A stretch of 64,000 bases of DNA, taken from contig JANAVB010031417.1 in the NCBI GenBank assembly GCA_029216955.1, positions 24,076,331-24,140,330 on the forward strand, read 5' to 3'. Position numbers and translations under genes: made by a program. Shown in pieces: positions 36,619-46,787 of this stretch. The notes beneath the pieces are model-generated. The model ran no database searches. It saw nothing but the letters and a program-made list of their open reading frames with translations, and had not been told where the DNA came from. The stretch's first letter is position 1. Each line of letters begins with the position of its first letter. The DNA comes from Iris pallida. Lineage: Eukaryota > Streptophyta > Magnoliopsida > Asparagales > Iridaceae.

Positions 36619-37088
36619 TATCATTTGGATTGAGCCAAGGGGGAAAATAGATAGAGGAAAGGTTGATTTAAACGAGATTGGATTTATCCCTTTCGATTGC
36701 TTTGGAAGTTCTCTGAATTCGAACAGAGCAAGGGGGGTACCACGTTTGGGATTGGTGGTCGACTGTTAGAGTTTAAATTTGTAATTTTTTAATAAAGCCC
36801 TTGGACAAAGGGTCTATTGTAAAGGAAATCCACTTCCTTTATTGATTTACATAACTCTCCTCTCCTATTATAAGATTATGTCTAATGATCTTAAGGAATT
36901 CATTTAATTATAAAGACAACCAACTACACTAGCAATAATGATAACAATACTAATAATGATATTAATAAATAAAAAAATTGGGTCAAGGGCTCACAATCAC
37001 CTATATAGTTCTGCAGCATAATTAAACCAAAGCTGATCAGTATATTAGCTCATTTGTAGGGCCATACAAATTGAGTATGTGAGGCACA

Positions 37089-37275
37089 CTTAGCCCATGA
37101 GAGGTAGGGACGGATTTGTAATAACCGTGCCATCCATTTAGCCCATGAGAGGCAGGGCCGAATTTAAATTCGTGTCATCCGATATTTGCATCAATTTCGA
37201 CAGCAACATCAAATTGGTGATTTTCTAAGTCCAAGAGAGACTTAGTACATATAAGCCCAGGAGAGGTAGGGCCGG
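37089..37275 (+). repeat. GCCCATGAGAGGTAGGGCCGGA repeat (3 copies)
   Basis: Three copies of GCCCAKGAGAGGYAGGG occur at about 37094, 37139 and 37255, each followed by a GTGCCA or GTGTCA motif 20-30 bp on. They lie in the plus-oriented LTR. Confidence 0.75.
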
Positions 37276-37688
37276 ATTCTAAGCACTGTGCCTGTCACGA
37301 CTCGTACCCGCTTTTCGGATGCAAGCACGTGAGCAAGCCAACTACGTATCAAGCGGACTCCAGCCCCTCTCGAATACGTAAACGCTGTCAAGGCTATGGT
37401 ATACTGCCAAACCATGGCAAAACAAATCTATATCTCAAATCCACAATAAGTGTACGAAACATGAATGAACACTATGTGTCGTGGTCTGCAGCCCACTAGC
37501 ATATATGTCTGATGAGACTCCAAAGAAAATAACAAGAGTCTCTAAACTGAATCAATAAGCAGGATAACTCATGATAAGAAATATAAAGCACGGAAGGATA
37601 ACAATATAAAATCACTATCTAATACCTGTATCATACATCGCAATCCTCTACCATCCCGCTCTGCTAAGTAACTCCATGTAATCGCTAA

Positions 37689-37719
37689 ACCTGAAGAGAT
37701 CATCAGGTCCTCAGAGGAC
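37689..37719 (-). promoter_or_regulatory. Conserved double inverted repeat in LTR
   Basis: ACCTGA (37689-37694), loop AGAGATCA, TCAGGT (37703-37708), then the near-overlapping palindrome GTCCTC-A-GAGGAC (37707-37719). The same block is at 41029-41059 and, split by an insertion, at 29670-29691 with 33245-33260. It lies about 400 bp from the LTR 3' end in transcript direction in all copies. Confidence 0.65.
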
Positions 37720-37954
37720 ATAGCAAGATACATATAAATATGTCTATCTAGCAGTTTAATCATGCATGATAATATATAAACATGATATAACAAGGAATGA
37801 CACCTAACATGGCAAGAGACTACGACCGAACTGCTAACAAGTGACTAACGACAAGTGGCTACTGACTGGTGACTATGAACTGGAATACAAGAACAACTAT
37901 ACGTAACTGAACTGCTGGATGAACAAGCGAATACAAGATCAATGGAATACCAAA

Positions 37955-38195
37955 CCCTTGCCCCGAGTGGACTCGCAGGTTTGAACTAATCACTAACCCT
38001 CGTCCCGAGTGTGGACTCTCTGGTTAGTACTAACCCTCGTCCCGAGTGTAGACTCTCTGGTTAATTCACGACAAGGCACCCTCGTCCCGAGTGTGGACTC
38101 TCTGATGCAAGTCAAGTCAACACCCTCGTCCCGAGTGTGGACTCACGGATGTAACAGATCAAGGCAAACACCCTCGTCCCGAGTGGACTCTCTGG
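37955..38195. repeat. GAGTGTGGACTC array (6 copies)
   Basis: Six units around CCTCGTCCCGAGTGTGGACTC, spaced about 37-48 bp; the first and last units lack the GT. A partner array lies at 41299-41533. Confidence 0.88.
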
Positions 38196-39422
38196 TGCCA
38201 AGGAAACAATAACAAGGATTTAGCAGTTCAATTACACGTACTCGTTCTATGATACGACTCAAGCAAGGTACTGGTGAGACAAGGTACGACTCAGTCAAGA
38301 CACAGTCAAGTCCAGTATAACTATACTGTAAAGTCAAGCAAGACCATAAACTGGTAAACACGGTATGTAGAAACTAGATAAATCAAGTCAAGTAGAGAGC
38401 TAATAATCATATAAAATCTATAACAAATAGAGTATCTAATGATAATACAATAATAACATGAAAACTATAAACATAGAATTAAACTGTAGAGGGAGGCAAG
38501 GTATCTTACCTGTGGTCCTTGCACAAACCGTAGTCACAAGTTGAGGATGAGAGGATACCAATCTAGGAGCTGTCAACCTATAACACATATCGCACCATGA
38601 ACCGTGCACGAAAACTATAAATCAATTCTAATGTTCTAGTTCTAAATTCATGGAATAATGGCTAGTTGGGTTACTAATCTAATAATAATTAATTCTAGAA
38701 TAATTCACTTAAAAACCTAATTTAACCTAATAATAATCTAAATATAATCTAAACATGCAAGTTTGGTCATCAAAGTCGTGTTTCCCAATTTTGGAAACCA
38801 TAGCACGCAAATCGAGATGTGTCGTTGCCTATCTAGTCAAACGCTGTGAACTCTAGATTTTGAAAGTGCAGCTTGGTAGATTTTAGTGCCACGAGTGCGC
38901 TGGAATCAACCGTGCCGCAAAATTACGCTTTGGTCAAAAGATATCGCCGTTATGGCTAATCGTGACCAAACCGGTGATCAACCGATCAATTCTGAGTTCA
39001 ACAGAATAACTAAAATACTAGATAAATGAATTAATTTCTGGAAAACATATATGTCGTAGAGCTCTGTGTTAGATTTCTGAAACTTCAAACGGTTCATGAT
39101 TTTGATTTCTGGTTCTCTCGGAATCTCGAAAACACCGAAACGTGTCAAGTTTCGGACAACCGACACTCTACGAATTTTCCAAAAATTTAGGAATAATATA
39201 TACAAAAATAAATTATATATTCAGAAAGTTTACCTCGAGATGAATCCAATAAAAAAATGGCAGACTAAAATCACGTCGGAGTTGACGACAATCGTCTCGG
39301 AAAGTCGAGATTTCTACTAGAACTCTCTCTCAAAAAGACGGCTGAAATTTAATTAGGGTTTCGAATATAATAATATATATATATGAGAGAGAGGTGGTTC
39401 AGCCTGGGCGCCGACAGGTGGG

Positions 39423-39439
39423 CCCCCCCCCCCCCCCCC
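39423..39439. repeat. Poly-C run of 17
   Basis: The corresponding position in the other LTR (42763-42768) has six C, so this run expanded after insertion, or reflects assembly uncertainty. Confidence 0.9.
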
Positions 39440-40035
39440 GAGTTGAATTTCTGGATAATTAATTATTTTAATTCAGAAAATTATTTAAAAATCATTTTAA
39501 GTCCAAATAAATCAAAATAAATTGCAGAAAAATCCAGAAAAATTCTAGAAAATTCTAGAAAATATTTCTAAGTGTCTAGAATCTAAATAAAATATTTTAA
39601 CACAAAATATCATCATGTGACCTCATAGTAAATTTCCAAAGCCTATAAAATATAATTTCTATAGGTTTTAATTATATAAAAATTCTCAAAAATTCTAAAA
39701 AAATTCAGAAAAATTCTAGAAAATATTTCTAACCTCCTAGAACCTAAATAAAAATAACTTGTCTCAAAATAGTCCCAAATGACCTTATAGTAATTCATGA
39801 AAGTCAATAAAATAAATATATCTTTAATAAATAAATATCTAAACATGTCTAAAAATCATAGAAAAATATAATATAGCTATAGCATGCTTATAAACCCTAT
39901 CTAGAGATCATGTGACCACAAGATGGTCATAAATCACCTGTGGGCTTAGTCACAACTCCTATGATCATAGAAAAATTAAATGTAAACTAATCAAATAAAA
40001 AAAAATATCACAAAATTTCGGGAAGAGGAGTTACA

Positions 40036-40633
40036 AATCTACCCACCTTAAAAATAATTTCGTCCTCGAAATTCTAATTCATAACTATTCCTTAAAAATC
40101 AATGTCTACTATTACCTTAATCTCCTCAAATTTAATTTCTCCAAAAATATTTTATGACCTTCTCTAGTCTTTTTATAACTCCGAATACTTGAGGACTTCT
40201 ACCCACCTTTGGTCACACTACTCCTGAAAATACGATCACTAAAATCTTATTACCTTCTAACTAGTTGCTAACGATTCTACCAACAGATATCTAGGGCATA
40301 TGGCATTTATAATCCCTCATATCTATAAACAACCAAATATTCAATAGTCAAGCAATATTATACAATAACTTAGGAATCTCTGATGAATTCTAGACAACAC
40401 GATCATTGGTCACCCCGAAATAGGAAGGGACGAGAATCAATGGTACAGGAGCACAAGGGAGAATAATCGAGAACGAATACGAGGTTTCAAAGGCGGTAGA
40501 AAAATTTCTAAGAGAATTTTCAAGGTAGAGTGGATTGAGATTTCTAAGGTTTAGTCATATTCAAAGGCTTGTATCAGTACAGTTACGTAACCGATACGAT
40601 ATGCTCTAACCTGCATGGGCCACCAAAAAAACT
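40036..40633 (-). other. Internal region of the non-autonomous element (polypurine tract to leader box)
   Basis: 598 bp, non-coding. TTAAGGTGGGTAGATT (minus strand, 40051-40036) is the polypurine tract. TGGTGGCCCATGCAGG (40625-40610) is the leader box, 8 nt from the 5' LTR. TCGTCCTCGAAATT near 40065 matches the Tekay 3' untranslated region. Confidence 0.85.
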
Positions 40634-41028
40634 TGTGATGACCCACACCCGCTTTTCGGATGCAAGCACGTGAGCAAGCCAGCTACGTATCGAGCGGACT
40701 CCAGCCCCTCTCGAATACGTAACGCTGTCAAGGCTATAGTATACTGCCAAATCATGGCAAAACAAATCTATATCTCAAATCCACAATAAGTGTACGAAAC
40801 ATGAATGAACACTATGTGTCGTGGTCTGCAGCCCACTAGCATATATGTCCGATGAGACTCCAAGGAAAATAACAAGAGTCTCTAAACTGAATCAATAAGC
40901 AGGATAACTCATGATAAGAAATGTAAAGCACGAAAGGATAACAATATAAAATTACTGACTAATACATGTATCATACATCGCAATCCTCTACCATCCCGCT
41001 CTGCTAACTAACTCCATTCAATCGCTAA

Positions 41029-41059
41029 ACCTGAAGAGATCATCAGGTCCTCAGAGGAC
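41029..41059 (-). promoter_or_regulatory. Conserved double inverted repeat, second LTR copy
   Basis: Identical to 37689-37719 over the whole 31 bp, although the surrounding LTR copies differ at many sites. Confidence 0.65.
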
Positions 41060-41298
41060 ATAGCAAGATACATATAAACATGCCTATCTAGCAGTTTAAT
41101 CATGCATAATAATATATAAACAGGATATAACAAGGAATGACACCTAATATGGCAAGAGACTACGACCGAACTGCTAACAAGTGATTAACGACAAGTGGCT
41201 ACTGACTGGTGACTATGAACTTGAATACAAGAACAACTATACGTAACTGAACTGTTGGATGAACAAGCGAACACGAGATCAATGGAATACTAAACCCT

Positions 41299-41533
41299 TG
41301 CCCCTAGTGGACTCGCAGGTTTGAACTAATCACTAACCCTCGTCCCGAGTGTGGACTCTCTGGTTAGTACTAACCCTCGTCCCGAGTGTGGACTCTCTGG
41401 TTAATTCACGACAAGGCACCCTCGTCCCGAGTGTGGACTCTCTGGTACAAGTAATACATCCTCGTCCCGAGTGTGGACTCACGGATGTAACAGATCAAGG
41501 CAAACACCCTCGTCCCGAGTAGACTCTCTGGTT
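41299..41533. repeat. GAGTGTGGACTC array, second LTR copy (6 units)
   Basis: Same arrangement as 37955-38195 with a few substitutions and a short deletion between units four and five. Confidence 0.88.
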
Positions 41534-44384
41534 CCAAGAAAACAATAACAAGGATTTAGCAGTTCAATTACACGTACTCGTTCTATGACACGACTCAAGC
41601 AAGGTACTGGTGAGACAAGGTATGACTCAGTCAAGACACGGTCAAGTCCAGTATAACTATACTGTAAAGTCAAGCAAGACCATAAACTGGTGAACATGGT
41701 ATGTAGAAACTAGATAAATCAAGTCAACTAGAGAGCTAATAAATCATATAAAATCTATAACAAATAGAGTATCTAATGATAATACAATAATAACATGAAA
41801 ACTATAAACATGGAATTAAACTGTAGAGGGAGGCAAGGTATCTTGCCTGTGGTCCTTGCACAAACCATAGTCACAAGTCGAGGATGAGAGGATACCGATC
41901 TAGGAGCTGTCAACCTATAACACATATCGCACCATGAACCGTGCACGAAAACTATAAATCAATTCTAATGTTCTAGTTCTAAATTTATGGAATAGTGGCT
42001 AGTTGGGTTACTAATCTAATAATAACTAATTCTGGAATAATTCACTTAAAAACCTAATTTAACCTAATAATAATCTGAATATAATCTAAACATGCAAGTT
42101 TGGCCATCAAAGTCGTGTTTTCCAATTTTGGAAACTATGGCACGCAAATCGAGACGTGTCGTTGTCTATCTAGTCAAACACTGTGAACTCTAGATTTTGA
42201 AAGTGCACCTTGGTAGATTTCAGTGCCACGAGTGCGCTAAAATCAACCATGCCGTAAAATTACGCTTTGGTCAAAAGATATCGCCGTTATGGCTAATTGT
42301 GACCAAACCGGTGATCAACCGATCAATTCTGAGTTCAACAGAATAACTAAACTACTAGATGAACGAATTAATTTCTGGAAAACATATATGTCATAGAGCT
42401 CTGTGTTAGCTTTTCGAAACTTCAAACGGTTCATGATTTTGATTTCTGGTTCTCCCGAAATCTCGAAAACACCGAAACGTGTCAAGTTTCGGACAACCGA
42501 CACTCTACGAATTTTTCAAAAATTTAGGAATAATATATACGAAAATAAATTATATATTCAAAAATTTTACCTCGAGTCGAATCCAATAAAAAAATGGCAC
42601 ACTAAAATCACGTCGGAGTTGACGGCAATCGTCTCGGGAAGTCGAGATCTCTACTAGAACTCTCTTTCAAAAAGGCGGCTGAAATTTAATTAGGGTTTCG
42701 AATATAATAATATATATATAGGAGAGAGAGAGAGGCGGTTCAGCCTTGGCGCCGACAGGTGGCCCCCCTGGGTAAATTTCTGGGTAATTAATTATTTTAA
42801 TTCAGAAAATCATTTTAAAATCATTTTAAGTCCAAATAAATCAAAATAAATTGCAGAAAAATCCAAAAAAAAATTAGAAAATATTTCTAAGTGTTTAGAA
42901 TCTAAATAAAATATTTTAACACAAAATATCATCATGTGACCTCATAGTAAATTTCCAAAGCCTATAAAATATAATTTCTATAGGTTTTAATTATATAAAA
43001 ATTCCCAAAAATTCTAAAAAAATCCAGAAAAATTCTAGAAAATTCTAGAAAATATTTCTAACCTCCTAGAACCTAAATAAAAATAAATTGTCTCAAAATA
43101 GTCCCAAATGACCTTATAGTAATTCATGAAAGTCAATAAAATAAATATATCTTTAATAAATAAATATCTAAAAATGTCTAAAAATCATAGAAAAATATAA
43201 TATAGCTATAGCATGCTTATAAATCCTATCTAGAGATCATGTGACCACAAGATGGTCATAAATCACCTGTGGGCTTAGTCACAACTCCTATGATCATAGA
43301 AAAATTAAATGTAAACTAATCAAATTAAAAAAAATCACAAAATTTCGGGAAGAGGAGTTACAGTGCCACCAAATCACAGCCTGATCCCAGGTATACGGGA
43401 TTGTTGTCGAAAAAGCTGGTTAGGAGAATATTCAAAAGGGTTGTTCTCAAATTTGTATTTCATTTAGGAAATATATGTTCTTGTTCGAGTATGCATGTTA
43501 AATGTCTATGCTAGAGAAAAAGGACAATAGTATTGAGGAATTCAATTTATATTCATAAAAGTAAATCTAACTTCCTAAATTTCGGTATATATTATTTATT
43601 TCCAAATCTCTGCCACATTTTCATTTTTTTTAATCTTTCTTGACCCAGGACTTGCTTGTCGTTTCTAAGCGACCTAACATTTGTTGACTAGGAGAAGATG
43701 ACGTTTCTGCAAAAATGTTACCTCTGTATGACGAAGACAATATCGAGGAATAGACTGTCTGGAGAATCTCAAGAGATGACAACCAATATTTTGAAGTCAG
43801 TCGTATGTAAAATATCTTGTTGTAACAGACTTGTAATAATGTACTCTTAGAAAGCACTTGATGTATAATATAGTTGTAGTTGTGTACATGAATGTAATAA
43901 TTTATTGTATTTTCCATTCTGATGTTTTACGGGCGACAATCGTAAATTCGGCGCGTAGCCTGGGGATGTGTTCATGACATCACCATTGAATTTTGGATGC
44001 AGGACGTGACACGTCTTTTAGTGGTGGCCCATGCAGGCCCGCAAAGAATGGAAAATCTAGGACAGGTATAGGTCCAGGTTAATAAAAGGTATAGAGTAGA
44101 ATATAGGTTATAAATTTATATGTGAAACCCTGAGTTCCAATCACACCCTAGTAATCCTTGAAAATTACCTTAAGGAAGGTAGTACAGGTAAGTATAGAAG
44201 AAACTAGTAACACTACACAAATGAATATTATTTTCTACGTTGTTTAACCTATTTATTTAATCTTAGTTAAAAGGATACTAACCTAAAGTTTCTTAGTGTA
44301 GATCATGCCTCGATTCGTACCATTCACGAGATGTGGAAATCGCATCCACAGCTTAGATGAATATTACGAGTTCATAAGAAAGAT

Positions 44385-44624
44385 GTGGCGAATACCCCAA
44401 AACAAAGGATAGAAGTCTACGGTGTCCACTATGAACTAAAGTACCCAGTGGTATCAGATATTGCTGATGAAATGGAAGAATACTATAATACCGTAAACTA
44501 TTTTGTACTCATCAAGGCCGAACCATCCGGAGGACCAGAATCCAACTACAATGGTACTCTGGACGAATGGAACCAGACCTATCCAGAGGCAACTGTCCTT
44601 AATATAAGGAAAATGTGGATCTAA
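44385..44624 (+). CDS. Leader ORF A, unknown function (related to ORF B)
   Basis: The frame runs to a TAA at 44622-44624 and opens at GTG; an ATG at 44306 in another frame (MPRFVPFTRCGN) may be the original start, with a one-base shift near 44385. Residues EVYGVHYELKYPVVSDI near the start and NGTLDEWNQTYPEATVLNI near the end match the layout of ORF B. No transmembrane segment, zinc finger or catalytic motif is seen. I do not recognise the family. It is either a protein encoded by the retrotransposon leader or the relic of one. Confidence 0.45.
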   Translation: MANTPKQRIEVYGVHYELKYPVVSDIADEMEEYYNTVNYFVLIKAEPSGGPESNYNGTLDEWNQTYPEATVLNIRKMWI

Positions 44625-44879
44625 ATTACCAATGTATAAATAATGTATGAATGTAGATAGTAAGAATGTAATATCTAGTAATACTTGATTGCATACTGTA
44701 AATAGTAAATAAATAAAGTATACACGTTCCATATCCTAGTCCTTGTACTCCCTACAAATATTGCTCTTATTTAAAGGATATTGTGCATGTAGGTTATGGA
44801 TCTATTCCTTCCAAGTTTGCTATAGGATAGGAGCGACCGCACCCTATACGGATACCAACAACACGTAAAGAAACTATAA

Positions 44880-45131
44880 AAGGTACCAGACTATTACGAT
44901 ATACCAGTTTATGAAGTATTCTACGGAGTTATGAATCCTGTTGTCAGAGATATTGAAAATGGTGCTGAAGTAGACCACAAAAGGCATGTTTACTGTATTT
45001 ATATTCGAGACCCAGATCGTCTGTACATATATCCCATACTGGAAGGATATGAAGGAACCTTAAATGACTTCTTAGAGTTACATCCTGAAGTGACAATCCT
45101 TAGTTATGATCAGACCCTTATATGTAGGTAA
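44880..45131 (+). CDS. Leader ORF B, unknown function (related to ORF A)
   Basis: Open from just after a stop at 44877-44879 to TAG-TAA at 45131; the first ATG is at 44931. It contains EVFYGVMNPVVRDI and, 35 residues on, EGTLNDFLELHPEVTIL. ORF A has the same order of PVV-DI and GTL(D/N) followed by (H/Y)PE-T-L. The pair looks like a tandem duplication. Function unknown. Confidence 0.45.
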   Translation, partial: KVPDYYDIPVYEVFYGVMNPVVRDIENGAEVDHKRHVYCIYIRDPDRLYIYPILEGYEGTLNDFLELHPEVTILSYDQTLICR

Positions 45132-45446
45132 CTAGAAATAAGGGGTCCTATGTATGTAAGGGTTGTTTTCTTTTCTCTGCTATACATCATAGCAGATATG
45201 TATGTATAATAACCTGAAAGTAAGGATAGATATGTAAGAAGTATGTATGAGTATGTAAGATAAGTCTTAGCAGCATATTTGTATCACATTTTGATAATAG
45301 TAAATGAAATATGCTTGCCTTCCATTCTTGTGTTTTACTTTATGAATCGTAGTCCTTTATTGCTAAGACTTGCAAATTCTTTCTGTGAGCATTATAAGTT
45401 AAAGACCATTCCTAAGGAAATTTGTATATTCAAATTTTTCAGGACA

Positions 45447-46787
45447 ATGTCTAATCCAGGACAATCCCACACTTCATCATCTCAAGGCCAGACCGAGCCA
45501 TCTATTACGAACATGTATCGATTATTTCAACAAGTTCTAGAATCCAACAGTCAACATGCAAACGCGGCCCAAGCCACTACTGCTATAGTACTAGAGAAAA
45601 TGAGGGCAACAAAATTCTAAGGATGGGACGATAGCAGATTTTAGGTATCTTAGGCCATCGAAATTTCGTGGAACGGAGAGCCCGATGGAAGCAGGGCAAT
45701 GGATTAGGACTATCGAAGGACTATTAAAAGTGGCAAAAGTTAGTCCTGGAAATATGGTTTCCACAGTCCGCATCCAGCTGGAAGATGTTGCTGACCATTG
45801 GTGGAGTGCGGAACATCTCGAGGATTCTGACGAAGCAATATCGTGGGGAGAATTTAAAAGGAAGTTCGAAAAAAGATTCTTCCCAAAGTCGGCTAGAATG
45901 GAGCTGGAGCGACATTTTATCCATTTGAAGCAGGAAAAGCTCACAGTCGATGAATATACCGCAAAATTATCTAGACTTAGTCGTTTCGCTTCATATATGG
46001 TAGCCGATGAAGAAACTAAGATATCTAGATTTTTAGAAGGATTGGGAGGTCAACCAAAAAGTAAAGTCGCAGCGTATCGGTGTCAGACATATTCTGAGAT
46101 AACAGAGGCTGCACGAAGTTAGGAAAGGATGATGAAGGAGGAACAACCATTCCGACCCCAAACTCAAAAGAGAGCTCTGGAGTCAGGAGCTCCATCCTGC
46201 AGGAATCAGTGGCAAGGACCATCCAAACGTCCACAAGTTGATAATTTGGATGGACCACTCATTTGCAATTATTGCCACAAGCCTGGACGCATAAAGAGAT
46301 ACTGTAGGAGGTTCCTGGGACTTTGTCTAAGGTGTGGTTCAGCTAACCACCAAACTGGTCAATGTCCACAACCATCAACCACGGGACCGGTAATGTAAAA
46401 CCCAGAGCAGGGATCAAGACAAATGTTCCGAGGAAATCAGGGCAAGCCCATGCTCCAAGAAAATGGTTCTCGACCATTGATACAAGCACATGTTCACCAA
46501 GCTATGATAACTTATGGGGATCAACGAAGACCACCCCTCGCATCCCAGGCCCGCCAATTCCAACAAGTTCAGAAGGCAAGGCAGCCGCAGACCGAAAAGA
46601 AGAAGGAGAAACATGGTCAAGCATTTATACTGGATACCGAAGAAGCTGAGGTCGCAGGCGAAGTGGTAACAGGTACTATATTAGTTTCGTCATATCCAGC
46701 ATCAGTTCTATTTGATTTAGGAGCCACACATTCTTTTATATCTGCTAGTTTTATTTCATAACGGGAAATCGAATCACAACCCTTGAT
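45447..46787 (+). pseudogene. Gag and start of protease of the plus-strand gypsy element, split by the Tat insertion
   Basis: The ATG at 45447 (MSNPGQSH) opens the N-terminal tail. A one-base shift near 45618 moves the frame, and the gag domain continues (FRGTESPMEAGQW, VADHWWSAE, YTAKLSRLSRFA). A TAG at 46120-46122 and a TAA at 46396-46398 interrupt it. Two CCHC knuckles follow; the first, CNYCHKPGRIKRYC, has Arg in place of the His ligand, the second, CLRCGSANHQTGQC, is intact. The protease begins with GEVVTGTIL; its active site reads FDLGATHSF, with Leu where Ser or Thr is required. The frame runs to TTGAT at 46783-46787, the target duplication, and resumes at 63665. Confidence 0.88.

Larger units (their letters stand above)
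29283..36970 (-). repeat. Long gypsy LTR in minus orientation, interrupted by a solo LTR; right end unresolved
   Basis: It begins TGTCACGACTCACACCCGC like the LTRs of the non-autonomous element (37293, 40634), and its first 80 bp match the end of the LTR at 1-2542 in reverse. After the nested insertion it resumes at 33245 with TCCTCAGAGGAC and a GAGTGTGGACTC array, as in the LTR at 37293. The part from 33.9 to 36.5 kb is CA/CT-rich and not alignable by eye. The end is placed near 36970 only because a different plus-oriented LTR is evident after that. No leader box lies to its left, so it is a 3' LTR or a solo LTR. Confidence 0.5.
37293..40035 (-). repeat. 3' LTR of the non-autonomous element
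   Basis: Plus-strand ends TGTCACGACTCG and GAGGAGTTACA. It contains the double inverted repeat (37689-37719), six GAGTGTGGACTC units (37955-38195) and a 17-C run (39423-39439). No coding sequence. Confidence 0.92.
37293..43362 (-). mobile_element. Non-autonomous gypsy derivative (LARD-like), 2.7 kb LTRs around 598 bp
   Basis: LTRs 37293-40035 (2743 bp) and 40634-43362 (2729 bp) are highly similar. The target duplication GTGCC is at 37288-37292 and 43363-43367. The 598-bp internal region keeps a polypurine tract beside the left LTR and the leader box beside the right LTR, so the element reads on the minus strand, and it has no gag or pol. The LTR openings, leader box and polypurine tract resemble those of the Tekay element at 3910-17919, which suggests mobilisation by Tekay proteins. 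Confidence 0.93.
40634..43362 (-). repeat. 5' LTR of the non-autonomous element
   Basis: Plus-strand ends TGTGATGACCC and GAGGAGTTACA, 2729 bp. It has the double inverted repeat at 41029-41059 and a six-unit GAGTGTGGACTC array at 41299-41533. Confidence 0.92.
36975..44011 (+). repeat. 5' LTR of a plus-strand gypsy element, interrupted by a non-autonomous element
   Basis: The 3' end is firm: GACGTGACA at 44011, 10 nt before the leader box at 44022-44037. The parts 36975-37292 and 43363-44011 join at the duplicated GTGCC of the nested element. The 5' end is uncertain because no TG start was identified; the retained length (about 0.97 kb) is short beside its relatives, so it may be truncated by the neighbouring LTR. 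Confidence 0.55.
44012..45446 (+). other. Long 5' leader of the plus-strand gypsy element, with leader box
   Basis: The leader box TGGTGGCCCATGCAGG is at 44022-44037. The leader is about 1.4 kb, far longer than the 120 nt of the Tekay element in this window. It holds two small ORFs with related sequence and ends in TTTTTCAG just before the gag ATG, which could be a splice acceptor. Confidence 0.7.

Noticed and set aside
37955..38195. Possible CRISPR-like direct repeats
   Set aside because: Spacers are related to each other, units vary in length, and no cas genes exist; the array is duplicated in both LTRs.
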